Assembly: GCA_964586775.1 (NCBI GenBank)
Contig: CAZPJD010000207.1
Coordinates: 1-11,109, forward strand
Origin: JADLEX01 sp964586775
GTDB taxonomy: Bacteria > Lernaellota > Lernaellaia > JACKCT01
DNA: 11,109 bases
Reading direction: 5' to 3'
Under the pieces are notes generated by a model. That model saw nothing but the letters and a program-made list of their open reading frames with translations. It did not search any database and had not been told where the DNA came from. Position numbers and translations under genes: made by a program. Shown piece by piece: positions 1 through 6,258 of the stretch (the stretch's first letter is position 1; every line of letters begins with the position of its first letter).

Positions 1-1
1 C

Positions 2-646
<645 letters not shown>

Positions 647-720
647 ACACGCGCGAAAAGACGATCGACCGGCGGGGGCTTCGGAAACGGTCCGCGGGGC
701 CTCAAATCGCCGAAATCATA

Positions 721-749
721 TTGACACACCAAGTGCGCGGCGATAGCGT
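721..749 (+). promoter_or_regulatory. candidate sigma-70 type promoter
   Basis: A perfect -35 hexamer TTGACA (721-726) is followed, after a 17-base spacer, by TAGCGT (744-749). The latter keeps the first T, second A and last T of the -10 consensus but none of the middle three. Transcription would start near 756 and leave a leader of about 210 bases before the small membrane protein gene. The weak -10 makes this tentative. Confidence 0.33.
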
Positions 750-953
750 CACCTTTCCCCGGCTTCGCGGGCTTTATCCGGTCACTTGCGCGATTTCGAA
801 AACGAATCGACCACGCGGATGCGACAGCGGTCGCGCGCGGCGTCGGGGCGGCATCGATGAAAGCGAACGGCAATTCGGCCGGCGGTGCGTCCGATCCGGC
901 CCGATCGAATCCCTTATCCCGAACCGGGCCGGTGCTGCGCGCCGTCCCCACGC

Positions 954-960
954 AGGAGGT
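954..960 (+). promoter_or_regulatory. ribosome binding site deciding the start at 968
   Basis: AGGAGGT is an almost full anti-16S match with a 7-base spacer to ATG 968. It argues against the longer in-frame start at 857, which lacks a comparable site. Confidence 0.85.
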
Positions 961-967
961 GTCGTCG

Positions 968-1414
968 ATGGAAGACCGGAAGAACGTGCCCTTCGTGTCA
1001 GGCCTCGCGTTGATCCTTTCCGCGCTCGCCCTGCTCTTGATCGGCATCAGCCAGATCAATCCGTCGCCCTATGACGAGACGATGGAAGAGGTCGTGGACA
1101 AGCGCTTCTCCGATATGGAAAGCCGCGTCAATCTGATGATCGAGGCGCGGCTGCAGCAGCTCGCCAAGGCCGAAGAGAACGCGGCGATCCGCGAGCTCAA
1201 GACCTTCCAGGCCCAGCTTCAGGATTGGGTCGTCTCCAGCCAGGCCAACGGGTATTCCGAAAAGGTGAAGGCCATCGCGGCGCAGATCGACATGCTCGTC
1301 GCCGACATGGAAGGCAAAAAGGTCGAGGCTCCGGCCCCCGCGGCGCCCGCCGCGCCCGCGACGCCCGAAGCCGCCGCGCCGGCTCCGCCCGCCGAGGCGC
1401 CCGCCGCGAAGTAA
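968..1414 (+). CDS. small membrane-anchored coiled-coil protein with Pro/Ala-rich tail
   Basis: Not recognised as a named family. The ATG at 968 was chosen because a near-perfect Shine-Dalgarno AGGAGGT (954-960) lies 7 bases upstream; the product is 148 residues. Residues 1-6 are charged (MEDRKN). A single hydrophobic helix follows at about 8-30 (from VPFVSG to GISQI) and is more likely an uncleaved anchor than a cleaved signal, since no AxA site follows it. Residues about 36-115 are highly charged and heptad-like (EEVVDKRFSDMESRV..., QQLAKAEENAAIRELKTF...), suggesting a coiled coil that oligomerises. Residues about 120-147 are almost only Ala, Pro and Glu and would form an extended flexible tail. 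The positive-inside rule does not settle the topology; a periplasmic coiled coil is favoured but inferred. The gene stands alone, ended by a strong terminator. It could be an envelope spacer or scaffold protein; the function is unknown. Confidence 0.8.
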   Translation: MEDRKNVPFVSGLALILSALALLLIGISQINPSPYDETMEEVVDKRFSDMESRVNLMIEARLQQLAKAEENAAIRELKTFQAQLQDWVVSSQANGYSEKVKAIAAQIDMLVADMEGKKVEAPAPAAPAAPATPEAAAPAPPAEAPAAK

Positions 1415-1435
1415 TCCTCAAAGGGTCGAAAAACG

Positions 1436-1471
1436 AAACGCCCGCGAGCCGATCGGTTCGCGGGCGTTTTT
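1436..1471. terminator. bidirectional intrinsic terminator between convergent genes
   Basis: A perfect 12-bp stem, AAACGCCCGCGA (1436-1447) with TCGCGGGCGTTT (1458-1469), encloses a 10-base loop. On the plus strand the stem runs into TTTTT (1467-1471), 22 bases after the stop of the coiled-coil gene. On the minus strand it is followed by a T-rich run (complement of the A-rich 1429-1438), about 20 bases after the deacetylase stop. It should terminate both convergent transcripts. Confidence 0.9.
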
Positions 1472-1489
1472 CCGTTTCACACGGACGAT

Positions 1490-2413
1490 TCAGGCGTTCA
1501 GATAGTGCCGCACGATCGGCAGCACCGACCGCGCGAACGTGACCTTCGTCCCCTCGAAGTCGTCGAACATGTAGCTGAAATAGTCGAACACGTGCGGCGG
1601 CCGTGCGTAGTCGAAGGCCAGCGGTACGGGGCCGAACTCCTCGATCGACATGTACTCCTCGACGCTCGTCGGCCCGCCCGTGAGCATGCCGATCACGCCG
1701 AAGTTGCGAAAGACCTTGCGGAAGCTTTCGAAAAGCTGCTTCTGCGACGGATACGCTTCCACCACGCGCTGCTTGCCCGCGAGTTCGTCGGCCGTCAGGC
1801 GGATGCGCATCCGCGTGCCCGGATACAGCGGGTGAAAGCGCATCGCGATCAGGATGGTGTATTCGTATTCGGGCAGGTGAAAAAACGGGATTCGCACGCC
1901 GCGCTCGCGCTCGATTTCGCGCAGGGCGAGCGCCGTGAAAAAGTGCGTCAGATCGTGTTCGGGCTGCCCACCCTGATAGGCGCAGGTGAAGACCGCGTCG
2001 GGCTCGTGCTCGTCGATCACGCGACGCACCCGCGCGCGGATCTCGTCGAAAAACCCGTGCAGGTCGCGCATCGTCTTTTCGCCCGAATACAGCCACGCCA
2101 TGCGGCGGTAGATCTCGACCTCCGAGAAATCCAGGCACTCGGTGTGACCTTCGGGAATGCCGACCGCGCCCACCGCGTTCACGGCCTCCTTCTTGCGGAT
2201 CTCGGCGTATTCGGCGGGCGTGACGCCCATCTGAAAATACAGGCCGTCGCCGTTCGTCAGCCACGTGAAGCGCGTCTTGGGTCCCAGGCGCTGGATCAGC
2301 CCCGCGTAACCCAGTTCGTCGTCCTGATGCGCGATCAAAAACAGCGGGCGGGCAAGGTCCTTGGCCCACGCGCAAAACGCATCTCCGCGCGCGTATCGCG
2401 ATTCCCGGCTCAT
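1490..2413 (-). CDS. LmbE/PIG-L family zinc-dependent deacetylase
   Basis: The LmbE/PIG-L fold hydrolyses N-acetyl groups from sugars or related amides; members include MshB and BshB. The 307-residue product begins with a beta strand leading to the metal motif AHQDDE (residues 28-33), where H29 and D32 match the zinc ligands of AHPDDE; Q replaces the usual P. A second metal segment PEHDLTH (151-157) supplies the remaining histidine. No signal peptide is visible, so it is cytoplasmic. The C-terminal half (about 200-307) is richer in aromatic residues than typical short family members and may shape the substrate pocket. ATG 2413 was chosen over an upstream GTG at 2446 because GGGGGAA (2419-2425, minus strand) lies 5 bases before it, while the GTG has no such site. 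No sugar or thiol biosynthesis gene is adjacent, so the substrate cannot be deduced. The family is secure, the exact reaction is not. Confidence 0.85.
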   Translation of the reverse strand: MSRESRYARGDAFCAWAKDLARPLFLIAHQDDELGYAGLIQRLGPKTRFTWLTNGDGLYFQMGVTPAEYAEIRKKEAVNAVGAVGIPEGHTECLDFSEVEIYRRMAWLYSGEKTMRDLHGFFDEIRARVRRVIDEHEPDAVFTCAYQGGQPEHDLTHFFTALALREIERERGVRIPFFHLPEYEYTILIAMRFHPLYPGTRMRIRLTADELAGKQRVVEAYPSQKQLFESFRKVFRNFGVIGMLTGGPTSVEEYMSIEEFGPVPLAFDYARPPHVFDYFSYMFDDFEGTKVTFARSVLPIVRHYLNA

Positions 2414-2418
2414 GGAAA

Positions 2419-2457
2419 TTCCCCCGTGCAGGCCCGAAGCGGGCACCGATTTGTGCC
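2419..2457 (-). promoter_or_regulatory. leader of the deacetylase gene: Shine-Dalgarno plus two overlapping hairpins
   Basis: On the minus strand the order is GGCAC-loop-GTGCC (2457 to 2442, 6-base loop), then GCCCG-CTT-CGGGC (2444 to 2432), then GGGGGAA (2425 to 2419), then ATG at 2413. The two stems share bases 2442-2444, so only one can form at a time. This could tune translation, but both stems are only 5 bp and could be chance in GC-rich DNA. The ribosome binding site itself is well supported. Confidence 0.4.
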
Positions 2458-2504
2458 ACGAAGGACGCCGAAGGGCAATGGCGAGGCGTTCGCGGCGATT
2501 CGGA

Positions 2505-2533
2505 TTGAGTCACACCGCCGCGATCCATATGAT
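2505..2533 (+). promoter_or_regulatory. sigma-70 type promoter of the exported-protein gene
   Basis: The -35 box TTGAGT (2505-2510, 4 of 6 consensus) and the -10 box TATGAT (2528-2533, 5 of 6) are separated by the ideal 17 bases. The -10 box ends six bases before the ATG at 2540, which puts the expected transcription start on or within a base or two of the start codon. It lies in the divergent region shared with the deacetylase gene. Confidence 0.6.
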
Positions 2534-2539
2534 GGTCGC

Positions 2540-2980
2540 ATGACGCTTCGGATAAAGGCAATCGCGATCTTCGCGATCTTGTACACGTCGGTCACTTACG
2601 CGCAGGACACGCGCGAGTTCGAGGGCCGCTACGTCGGGACCGGCTACGTCTACAACGAGAAAGGTGAGCTCGCCAAAACCGATCTGCGCATGGACGTGCG
2701 TCCCCGGGACGACGGCACCTATAGCGTGGAGATGGGCTACTTTCGCGACGCGGTGGCGAAGTTTGCGTCGGTCAAGGCCGACGGGCCGTTTCGCTTGGTG
2801 GTGGACGAGGAGGTCGGCGGTGTTCCGGGCGGCGCGCGCGCGACGGGGCAGATCGTGACCGAGGACGGTTCCACCGCCGCGGGGACCATCGAGGTCCGCA
2901 CCGCCGGCGAGTCGCCAAAGACCCTGCGGACCATCAAGTTTCACGTGAAACGGCTCGCCGAAAAAACGCCCCGGAAGTGA
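2540..2980 (+). CDS. small exported protein of unknown function
   Basis: Not recognised as a known family. The 146-residue product begins with a classical signal peptide: MTLRIK, a hydrophobic core (AIAIFAILYTSV), then TYA before Q22, so cleavage between A21 and Q22 is likely. There is no lipobox cysteine. The mature part, about 125 residues, is rich in alternating hydrophobic and charged residues with many glycines (GRYVGTGYVYNEKGE, GTYSVEMGYF, AAGTIEVRT), which suggests an all-beta, lipocalin-like barrel or sandwich in the periplasm. The fold is an inference. The tail is basic (KRLAEKTPRK). The start is fixed by the signal peptide and by the promoter just upstream; no Shine-Dalgarno is visible and two earlier ATGs are out of frame. 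The frame stays open far upstream across the antisense of the deacetylase, but that part is a shadow. The signal-peptide codons contain a 9-bp tandem repeat, TCGCGATCT (2562-2579). Confidence 0.75.
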   Translation: MTLRIKAIAIFAILYTSVTYAQDTREFEGRYVGTGYVYNEKGELAKTDLRMDVRPRDDGTYSVEMGYFRDAVAKFASVKADGPFRLVVDEEVGGVPGGARATGQIVTEDGSTAAGTIEVRTAGESPKTLRTIKFHVKRLAEKTPRK

Positions 2981-3009
2981 CGGACGAAGTGACGGATGAA
3001 GTGACGGAT
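2974..3009 (+). repeat. three tandem copies of a 12-bp unit spanning a stop codon
   Basis: The unit GAAGTGACGGAY occurs at 2974-2985, 2986-2997 and 2998-3009, with a single C/T difference in the last base of the first copy. The first copy contains the TGA stop of the exported-protein gene. As the unit is a multiple of three, each copy repeats an in-frame TGA (2978, 2990, 3002). Confidence 0.9.
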
Positions 3010-3033
3010 GTCGCGTGCGCGCGGCGATTTCGA

Positions 3034-3062
3034 TTGACCGGGCGGCGTGCGATTCTTAAATT
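3034..3062 (+). promoter_or_regulatory. candidate sigma-70 type promoter for trxB-yidD
   Basis: TTGACC (3034-3039, 5 of 6 consensus) and TAAATT (3057-3062, 4 of 6) are 17 bases apart, in a locally AT-rich spot of otherwise GC-rich DNA. Transcription would begin near 3069, giving a leader of about 64 bases before the trxB ATG. Confidence 0.45.
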
Positions 3063-3132
3063 GTGCGCGGGGATGTCATCGGCGCGCGACGACGCGTGGC
3101 GACGCCGCTTTGCCCATAGAAATGAGGCGATC

Positions 3133-4059
3133 ATGAACAAGGTCACGATTGTCGGAACGGGCCCGGCGGGGCTCACGGCGGCCATCTATGCCGCGCGCGC
3201 GCAACTGCAGCCCGTCATGTACGCGGGTTTGCAGCACGGCGGCCAGCTCACGACCACGACCGAGGTCGAGAATTTTCCGGGATTCGCGCACGGTGTCATG
3301 GGCCCGAACCTGATGGCCGAGATGACGGCGCAGGCCGAGCGGTTCGGCACGAAGATCGTTTACGACATGGTCACGAAGACCGACTTGTCCAAGCCGCCGT
3401 TCAAGCTGTGGGTGGGCAAGGATGTCGTCGAAACGCAGACCCTCATCATCGCCACGGGAGCGACGGCGAGGACGCTCGGGCTGCCGGGCGAATCGACGCT
3501 CATGGGCCGCGGGCTGTCGACGTGCGCCACATGCGACGGGTTTTTCTATCGCGGGCGCAAGGTGGCGGTGACCGGCGGCGGCGACTCGGCGATGGAGGAG
3601 GCGGCGTACCTCGCGAACCTCGCGTCCGAGGTCTATCTCGTCCACCGGCGCGAGCAGTTCCGCGCGTCGCCGATCATGGTCGAGCGCGTGCGCAAGAATC
3701 CCAAGATCAAGATGATGATCCCGTATGTGATCGACGAGCCCGTGGTCAAGGACGAGGTGGTGGCGGGGCTGAAGCTGCGTCACCGGGACACGGGCGTCAC
3801 CGAGGAGATCGAGGTGGACGGCCTGTTCATGGCGATCGGCCACACGCCGAACTCCGACGTCTTCAAGCCGTGGATCGAGACCGACGAGCAGGGCTACGTG
3901 CGCGTGCACGATTTCACGAAGACCAACGTCGAGGGCGTCTTCGCTGCGGGCGACATCTCCGATCCCCATTTCCGGCAGGCGATCACCGCGGCGGGGATGG
4001 GGTGCCAGGCGGCGATTCAGGCGCAGCGGTATCTCGAGCACCTGGAGGCGTCGCACTGA
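3133..4059 (+). CDS. trxB: thioredoxin reductase (NADPH)
   Basis: This FAD enzyme passes electrons from NADPH to thioredoxin in the cytoplasm, keeping protein thiols reduced. The product is 308 residues, normal for the low-molecular-weight bacterial type. The FAD-binding glycine motif GTGPAG is at residues 8-13. The redox-active CATC is at C131-C134, followed by DGFFYRGRKV. The NADPH-binding GGGDSAMEEA starts at residue 148, with the 2'-phosphate-binding HRR at 171-173. The second FAD motif GVFAAGDISDP and the helix of the C-terminal FAD region (RQAITAAGMGCQAA) close the protein. ATG 3133 was chosen because it begins directly with the Rossmann strand (MNKVTIVGTG) and has GAGG at 3124-3127 upstream. 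The frame is open further upstream, but that part is repeat- and intergenic-derived. It is followed by and overlaps yidD, implying an operon. Confidence 0.96.
   Translation: MNKVTIVGTGPAGLTAAIYAARAQLQPVMYAGLQHGGQLTTTTEVENFPGFAHGVMGPNLMAEMTAQAERFGTKIVYDMVTKTDLSKPPFKLWVGKDVVETQTLIIATGATARTLGLPGESTLMGRGLSTCATCDGFFYRGRKVAVTGGGDSAMEEAAYLANLASEVYLVHRREQFRASPIMVERVRKNPKIKMMIPYVIDEPVVKDEVVAGLKLRHRDTGVTEEIEVDGLFMAIGHTPNSDVFKPWIETDEQGYVRVHDFTKTNVEGVFAAGDISDPHFRQAITAAGMGCQAAIQAQRYLEHLEASH
4044..4048 (+). promoter_or_regulatory. Shine-Dalgarno for yidD inside the trxB 3' end
   Basis: GGAGG lies 7 bases before a CTG codon at 4056 that overlaps the trxB stop (CTGA, 4056-4059). The spacing is ideal, and no ATG, GTG or TTG is available in the yidD frame from here until after the conserved motif. 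This decides the proposed start. Confidence 0.6.
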
Positions 4060-4382
4060 CCGCCGAATCGAAAGGGAGCGTATTCGCGCGGCGTCGGCGT
4101 TGGTTCGTCGGCGCCGCGATCGTTTTCGCGCTCGTCGCGCTCGACAACCTGCGCGAGCCGCCGCGCCAGGTCACCGCGCGCGCGCTGGTCGCCGCCATCG
4201 ATGGCTACAAGACGCACCTCGCGCCGAGCGTCCCCTCGCACTGCCGATTCACGCCGACGTGCAGCCAATACGCGCGCATGGCGATCCTGAAATACGGTTC
4301 TATTCGCGGATCGCTCAAGGCCGCGTGGCGCATCGCGCGGTGCTCGCCATTCACCACCACGCGCGGCGAGGACTACCCCTGA
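4056..4382 (+). CDS. yidD: membrane protein insertion efficiency factor YidD, likely CTG start
   Basis: YidD is a small inner-membrane-associated protein thought to assist YidC-dependent insertion. The family signature HCRFTPTCSQY begins at H62, with C63 and C69 conserved. It is preceded by an amphipathic helix (LVAAIDGYKTHLAPSVPS) and followed by GSIRGSLKAAWRIARCSPF, matching the family to its end. Read from CTG 4056 the protein is 108 residues, longer than the usual 70-85. The extra N-terminus (residues 1-40) has a basic RRRR cluster and a hydrophobic helix at about 16-29 (WFVGAAIVFALVAL), giving a true membrane anchor. The only in-frame ATG (ARMAIL) falls inside the conserved core and cannot be the start. 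A GTG at 4002 would overlap trxB by about 58 bases and is a weaker alternative. The gene usually sits between rnpA and yidC; here it follows trxB and is probably translationally coupled to it. Confidence 0.87.
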   Translation: MTAESKGSVFARRRRWFVGAAIVFALVALDNLREPPRQVTARALVAAIDGYKTHLAPSVPSHCRFTPTCSQYARMAILKYGSIRGSLKAAWRIARCSPFTTTRGEDYP

Positions 4383-4398
4383 CGCACACGCGCGCGCG

Positions 4399-6117
4399 TC
4401 AGGCGAGATTGGCCGAGGGCGGCGGCTCCTCGCCGTCGTCGGGCGCGGGCTTGGGCTTGGATTCGGGTGCGTGCGACAGCGAAGGCGGCGGCTCGTCGTC
4501 CGCGTAGATGTTCTCCCAATCCACCGGCTTCTTATCGGGCTGGGTCGGGCGCACGGCCTTGAGTTCATCCTCATACTTCTCACGGTCGGTGCGTCGCGCG
4601 GGCGGCTTGGGCGCGTCGGATTTCGCTCCGCGCTTGAGCGCGCTGGTGCTGGGGCCGAGCCGCATCATGGTGTCGCCGCCGAGGACGCGACCGATGGCGA
4701 AGGGCAGGGCGAGGGCGATCGCGCACAGCGGCAGTGTGACCGGCAGATTGGGCAGGCCCGGCAAGAAGAGCGCGCCGACGGACTTGGGGTCGAGCATGCG
4801 CGGGATCGCCTTCGGCGTCTTGCCGAAGACGTCCACGATGCGCTGCGGCTCGGGGCCGGTCGCCGTGCGATTCATGATGCCCGCCGCCATGCCTAGGGCG
4901 GAGACGAGCGAGAGGTAGAGGAAGAACAGCCAAAACGCGGGCTTGAGCACGATGCCCGAGAGCGTCATCAGGTGATACTCGATGAAGCTTCCGATCAGCA
5001 CGCACAGCAGCGCGACGACGGGCAGAAGGTTGGCGGCGTCGAACGGCGCATCCGCCGCGCGGCCGAGCAACAGCGCGGTCCACGCCGCGATGAGCACGAC
5101 GACCACGTACATCGGCCGGCGCGTGTTGGGATCGTAGCGAAGATTCAGGATGCCGAAGAACGCGAGTACGAGCTGCGGCATTGCGGCGAAGAGCCCCGTC
5201 GCGCGTGCCGAGAGGATCGGGTTTTGCGGTTCGACGATTGCCCTGAGCGCGGCCCGCCAGCCGCCGGGCACGATGAGAATCTGCGCCGCGTGCGCCGTGA
5301 CGCTGGATTCGGTGTAGCGCCCCACGAGCCCGGCGATCACATCGCCTCCCGGGCCGCGCAGCGCGCCGTGAAACATCGCCGAGTTGTAGATCGCGAAGAG
5401 GGCCGCGCCGAGCGCGAAGGGACCGAAGATCCACAGCGCCTTCGTGCGGGGGGTCACGACCTGGCGGATCTGAAACATGAGCAGCGCGAAGAAAAGCGGA
5501 ACGAGCAGCAGCGTCAGATCGTGGACGAGCAGCGCCAGGCCGAGAGCGACGCCGAGCATCAGACTCTGGCCGGGGCGGTCGTAACCGCTGCGCAGGCGCT
5601 GATAGCCGTACACGATGGCCAGCAGCACGGGCGTGGCGAACGTGGCGCCGTTCACGCGGCCCGAGGCGGGCAAGGCGAGGGTGGAGAGCGCGAAGACCAT
5701 CGCGGCGTATTGCGATGCGCGCGGGCGGCAGCCGAATTCGACGCAGATCCAATAGATCAGCCATGTCGCGAGCGCCATGGCGACGCACGCCGCTCCCGCG
5801 AAAAACTGACGAGCGACGCCGACGGGGATTTGCTCCGGCGCGGTCGCGAAACTCTTCTCGACAAGCGAAGCACCGATCGCCCACGGGAGCGCGAGCATCG
5901 CCGCGCCGGGTCGTTCCACCGGCGGCGCGGGCGGCGTGGCGACGGGCGGCGCATCCCCGTCCGGGGCGGGGACAGATGGCGTTATATCGACACCCGTCCA
6001 ATTGCGCGCGAGTGCGAAGTGCGCCTCGTCCCGAGCGTCGATCAGGCCGGAGTGCGTGCACGCAAAAAAAGCGGCCAGCGCCGTCAGGGCGAACCACTGC
6101 TTCCATGCCGGAATCAT
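4399..6117 (-). CDS. polytopic membrane protein, GT-C glycosyltransferase-like
   Basis: A 572-residue integral membrane protein with roughly ten to twelve hydrophobic helices. The clearest are near residues 7-24, 105-127, 137-152, 185-217, 228-246, 307-325, 336-352, 362-379, 393-414 and 457-478. The layout resembles GT-C transferases (PMT/ArnT type), which move a sugar from a polyprenyl-phosphate donor on the periplasmic side. A first helix is followed by an acidic motif, D27-A-R-D30-E31, in the first outer loop, and then by a segment PGAAMLALPWAIG (70-82) like the YPPG...LLALPF signature, with the tyrosine lost. These likenesses are by eye and modest. The loop at 43-70 is Pro/Ala-rich. Residues from about 485 on form a charged, proline-rich soluble tail (KYEDELKAVRPTQPDKK...), unusual for the family. 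No Shine-Dalgarno is obvious at ATG 6117, which was chosen because it directly precedes the first helix. No neighbouring glycan gene helps to assign a substrate. Confidence 0.7.
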   Translation of the reverse strand: MIPAWKQWFALTALAAFFACTHSGLIDARDEAHFALARNWTGVDITPSVPAPDGDAPPVATPPAPPVERPGAAMLALPWAIGASLVEKSFATAPEQIPVGVARQFFAGAACVAMALATWLIYWICVEFGCRPRASQYAAMVFALSTLALPASGRVNGATFATPVLLAIVYGYQRLRSGYDRPGQSLMLGVALGLALLVHDLTLLLVPLFFALLMFQIRQVVTPRTKALWIFGPFALGAALFAIYNSAMFHGALRGPGGDVIAGLVGRYTESSVTAHAAQILIVPGGWRAALRAIVEPQNPILSARATGLFAAMPQLVLAFFGILNLRYDPNTRRPMYVVVVLIAAWTALLLGRAADAPFDAANLLPVVALLCVLIGSFIEYHLMTLSGIVLKPAFWLFFLYLSLVSALGMAAGIMNRTATGPEPQRIVDVFGKTPKAIPRMLDPKSVGALFLPGLPNLPVTLPLCAIALALPFAIGRVLGGDTMMRLGPSTSALKRGAKSDAPKPPARRTDREKYEDELKAVRPTQPDKKPVDWENIYADDEPPPSLSHAPESKPKPAPDDGEEPPPSANLA

Positions 6118-6258
6118 CGACGCACATTAGCGGCGAAACGCACCGCGAAAAAGGGGGCGAGGTGCAGCCAACGAGGCCGTGCCGAAGGACGCACTTTGAG
6201 CGCGCTTGACGCGGACGCGAAGCTTTGAAGAAATGGCGCGACCGAAGGACGGGGACCG
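6118..6258. other. divergent intergenic region (141 bp)
   Basis: It must hold the promoters of both the GT-C-like gene (-) and the pentapeptide/TPR gene (+). AAGGA (6245-6249) and GGGG (6251-6254) lie before ATG 6259 and are plausible ribosome binding elements. TTGACG at 6206 could be a -35 box on the plus strand, but its partner at 17 bases (AGAAAT) is poor. No clear operator or terminator is visible. Confidence 0.4.

Larger units (their letters stand above)
647..967. other. 321-bp intergenic region without a convincing gene
   Basis: This stretch lies between the cyclase stop and the next well-supported start. No hairpin plus T-run follows the cyclase, so its transcript may end by another mechanism or run on. 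A consensus TTGACA at 721 suggests a promoter. The frame of the downstream gene stays open back to an ATG at 857. However, the 37 extra residues (857-967) look low-complexity and non-conserved, and that ATG has only a weak GGGG upstream. The part from about 756 to 967 is therefore read as a long untranslated leader. Confidence 0.5.

Noticed and set aside
647..720. Intrinsic terminator after the diguanylate cyclase
   Set aside because: GC-rich stretches are present but no complementary stem followed by T residues could be paired.
857..967. Longer start for the coiled-coil membrane protein
   Set aside because: AGGAGGT at 954-960 clearly serves ATG 968; the extra 37 residues look non-coding in character.
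1505..2539. Upstream extension of the exported-protein frame across the antisense of the deacetylase
   Set aside because: The signal peptide at 2540 fixes the start, and the extension is the shadow of a well-supported zinc deacetylase.
2977..3132. N-terminal extension of trxB (TDEVTDEVTDV...)
   Set aside because: It is made of the 12-bp repeat and the promoter region, has no homology to the family, and the Rossmann fold begins right at ATG 3133.
4381..4400. Possible terminator hairpin (GACGC...GCGTC) between yidD and the GT-C-like gene
   Set aside because: The stem is only 5 bp in alternating CG sequence and no T-run follows on either strand.
4580..6228. Long shadow frames on both strands (4580-6127 minus, 4972-6228 plus) over the GT-C-like gene
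   Set aside because: Both give Arg/Glu/His-rich low-complexity translations; the chosen frame has regular membrane helices.
6206..6234. TTGACG-17-AGAAAT as a promoter for the TPR gene
   Set aside because: The -10 box matches only three of six and lacks the key first two bases, so it was not listed as a feature.
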